64,000 bases of DNA. It comes from Motacilla alba alba. Taxonomy: Eukaryota; Chordata; Aves; Passeriformes; Motacillidae. The notes beneath the pieces were generated by a model, which worked only from the letters and a program-made list of their open reading frames with translations, did no database searches and was not told where the DNA came from. The stretch lies in the NCBI RefSeq assembly GCF_015832195.1, contig NC_052027.1, forward strand, positions 4,728,649 through 4,792,648, given 5' to 3'. This document shows positions 63,221 to 64,000 of the stretch, one piece after another. How positions within the stretch are numbered: the stretch's first letter is position 1; every line of letters begins with the position of its first letter. The position numbers were made by a program, and so were the translations under genes.

Positions 63221-64000
63221 CTGAAAGTGTGAGGGGAGTTATCTGAAAATATGCTGGGTTTAAATTTCCTGCGCTCTTTTTCTTCCTCCTGTGAAGTCTT
63301 CCTGACAACCTTCCCTGTCTGATTTCAGCAGATCCCCACAACCCCAATTCTGAGCACTCTTTCAACTAATTACACAGCTCCTCTCTCAATAATGTAATCT
63401 CCGTTAATAATTTATAAAATATGTTTGAGTCATCAGACCAAAGAGGTCGTACAAAGATAGTGACTGTGAAATGGAAAATGTGTTGCTCAGTTGCTTAATG
63501 AATTGCAGATGCATGCTCATCACTTGGAAAAACCGAAGTACATCACATTTTGGGGGACAATAGAGCCTTGAAGTGGATTATGGATTTATGATCACAAGCA
63601 AAGCTACAGCATAAAAAAAATATTGTCATTACCTAAATATGCAAATATTCCAAGTATTCAGTATGCAAGAGGAAATGTCTGCTCTTACAAGCTATTTGCA
63701 AACTAATGAAAATGAACTTTTCTGCATTATATGATCATGGAGCATGTAAAGAGCAATTTGTACTTCACTGGGGATACTGTGGATGCCTGATCTCAGGGTC
63801 TGTTTTATCAGCCCTGCTGGCTGTGCCAGGGCTCAGCAGCCCTGTGTGATTTGCAGAGTGCATGTTTAGTCCCACCCTGAGCTGTGCTGCCCCTGGCAAA
63901 GAGATAAGTGAATATATGAAGATTTCTGGCAGAAGGCAGCATTTTCAGTGAGTCTCGGGGGAATTTTAAAGGTAGCATTCCCTTCCACAGCCGAACTGTT

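Larger units (their letters stand above)
60930..64000. other. Intergenic segment to window end
   Basis: Apart from the AT-rich repeat block, minisatellite and T-run listed separately, nothing is recognised. There is no CpG island or first exon of a neighbouring gene here. Confidence 0.5.

Noticed and set aside
1..64000. tRNA, rRNA, microRNA and CRISPR-like arrays
   Set aside because: I looked for A/B-box pairs, long hairpins and regularly spaced repeats by eye and found none. The 42.3-kb hairpin stem is too short for a pre-miRNA.
60534..64000. First exon of a neighbouring gene (FRMD4B expected from mammalian order)
   Set aside because: No CpG island or recognisable FERM-protein coding exon is present up to the end of the window.

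Overview
The window looks like vertebrate, and specifically avian (probably songbird), chromosomal DNA. It holds CR1 LINE 3' ends in both orientations, two bird endogenous-retrovirus LTRs, one sharp CpG island, and almost no coding sequence over 64 kb. There are no bacterial-type genes, operons, tRNAs, rRNAs or CRISPR arrays. Nearly all open reading frames in the window are chance frames in AT-rich or GC-rich non-coding DNA.

The one gene I can support is MITF (microphthalmia-associated transcription factor) on the minus strand. A single coding exon, 32610-32713, encodes the 34-residue N-terminus specific to the long MITF-A isoform and ends at a good GT donor. The exon lies in a CpG island (about 32330-33210) that acts as the MITF-A promoter. 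The island carries an inverted pair of ACTACAAGTCCC elements (ZNF143/THAP11 type), two perfect cAMP response elements (TGACGTCA), an E-box of the CATGTG (M-box) type, GC boxes, and G-quadruplex motifs on opposite strands.

Layout. Positions 1-32609 are the 3' side of exon 1A, that is, the beginning of the very long MITF intron towards the other alternative first exons and the shared exons. I could not identify another MITF first exon there. The intron contains a CR1 fragment (about 18935-19095, plus), a possible short CR1 tail (15317-15349), two possible MIR remnants, a 53-bp tandem duplication (22293-22398) and short repeats. From about 33212 to 64000 is sequence 5' of MITF. In mammals the next gene in this direction is FRMD4B, but I see no exon of it. 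This half holds a CR1 fragment touching the CpG island (33212-33512, minus), a TTAAACTGG-rich block (39348-39579), a perfect 15-bp hairpin (42318-42360), a tract with two long overlapping minus-strand frames of unknown origin (45023-45555), a truncated ERVL-type LTR (49621 to about 50025), another CR1 (51518 to about 51795, minus), a complete solo LTR with a perfect 6-bp target-site duplication (60528-60929), an AT-rich block between 25-bp direct repeats (61766-61912), a 21-bp minisatellite (62962-63024) and a T22 tract.

I found no convincing previously undescribed biological system. The most rewarding parts for follow-up are the architecture of the MITF-A promoter and the mobile-element insertions around it.
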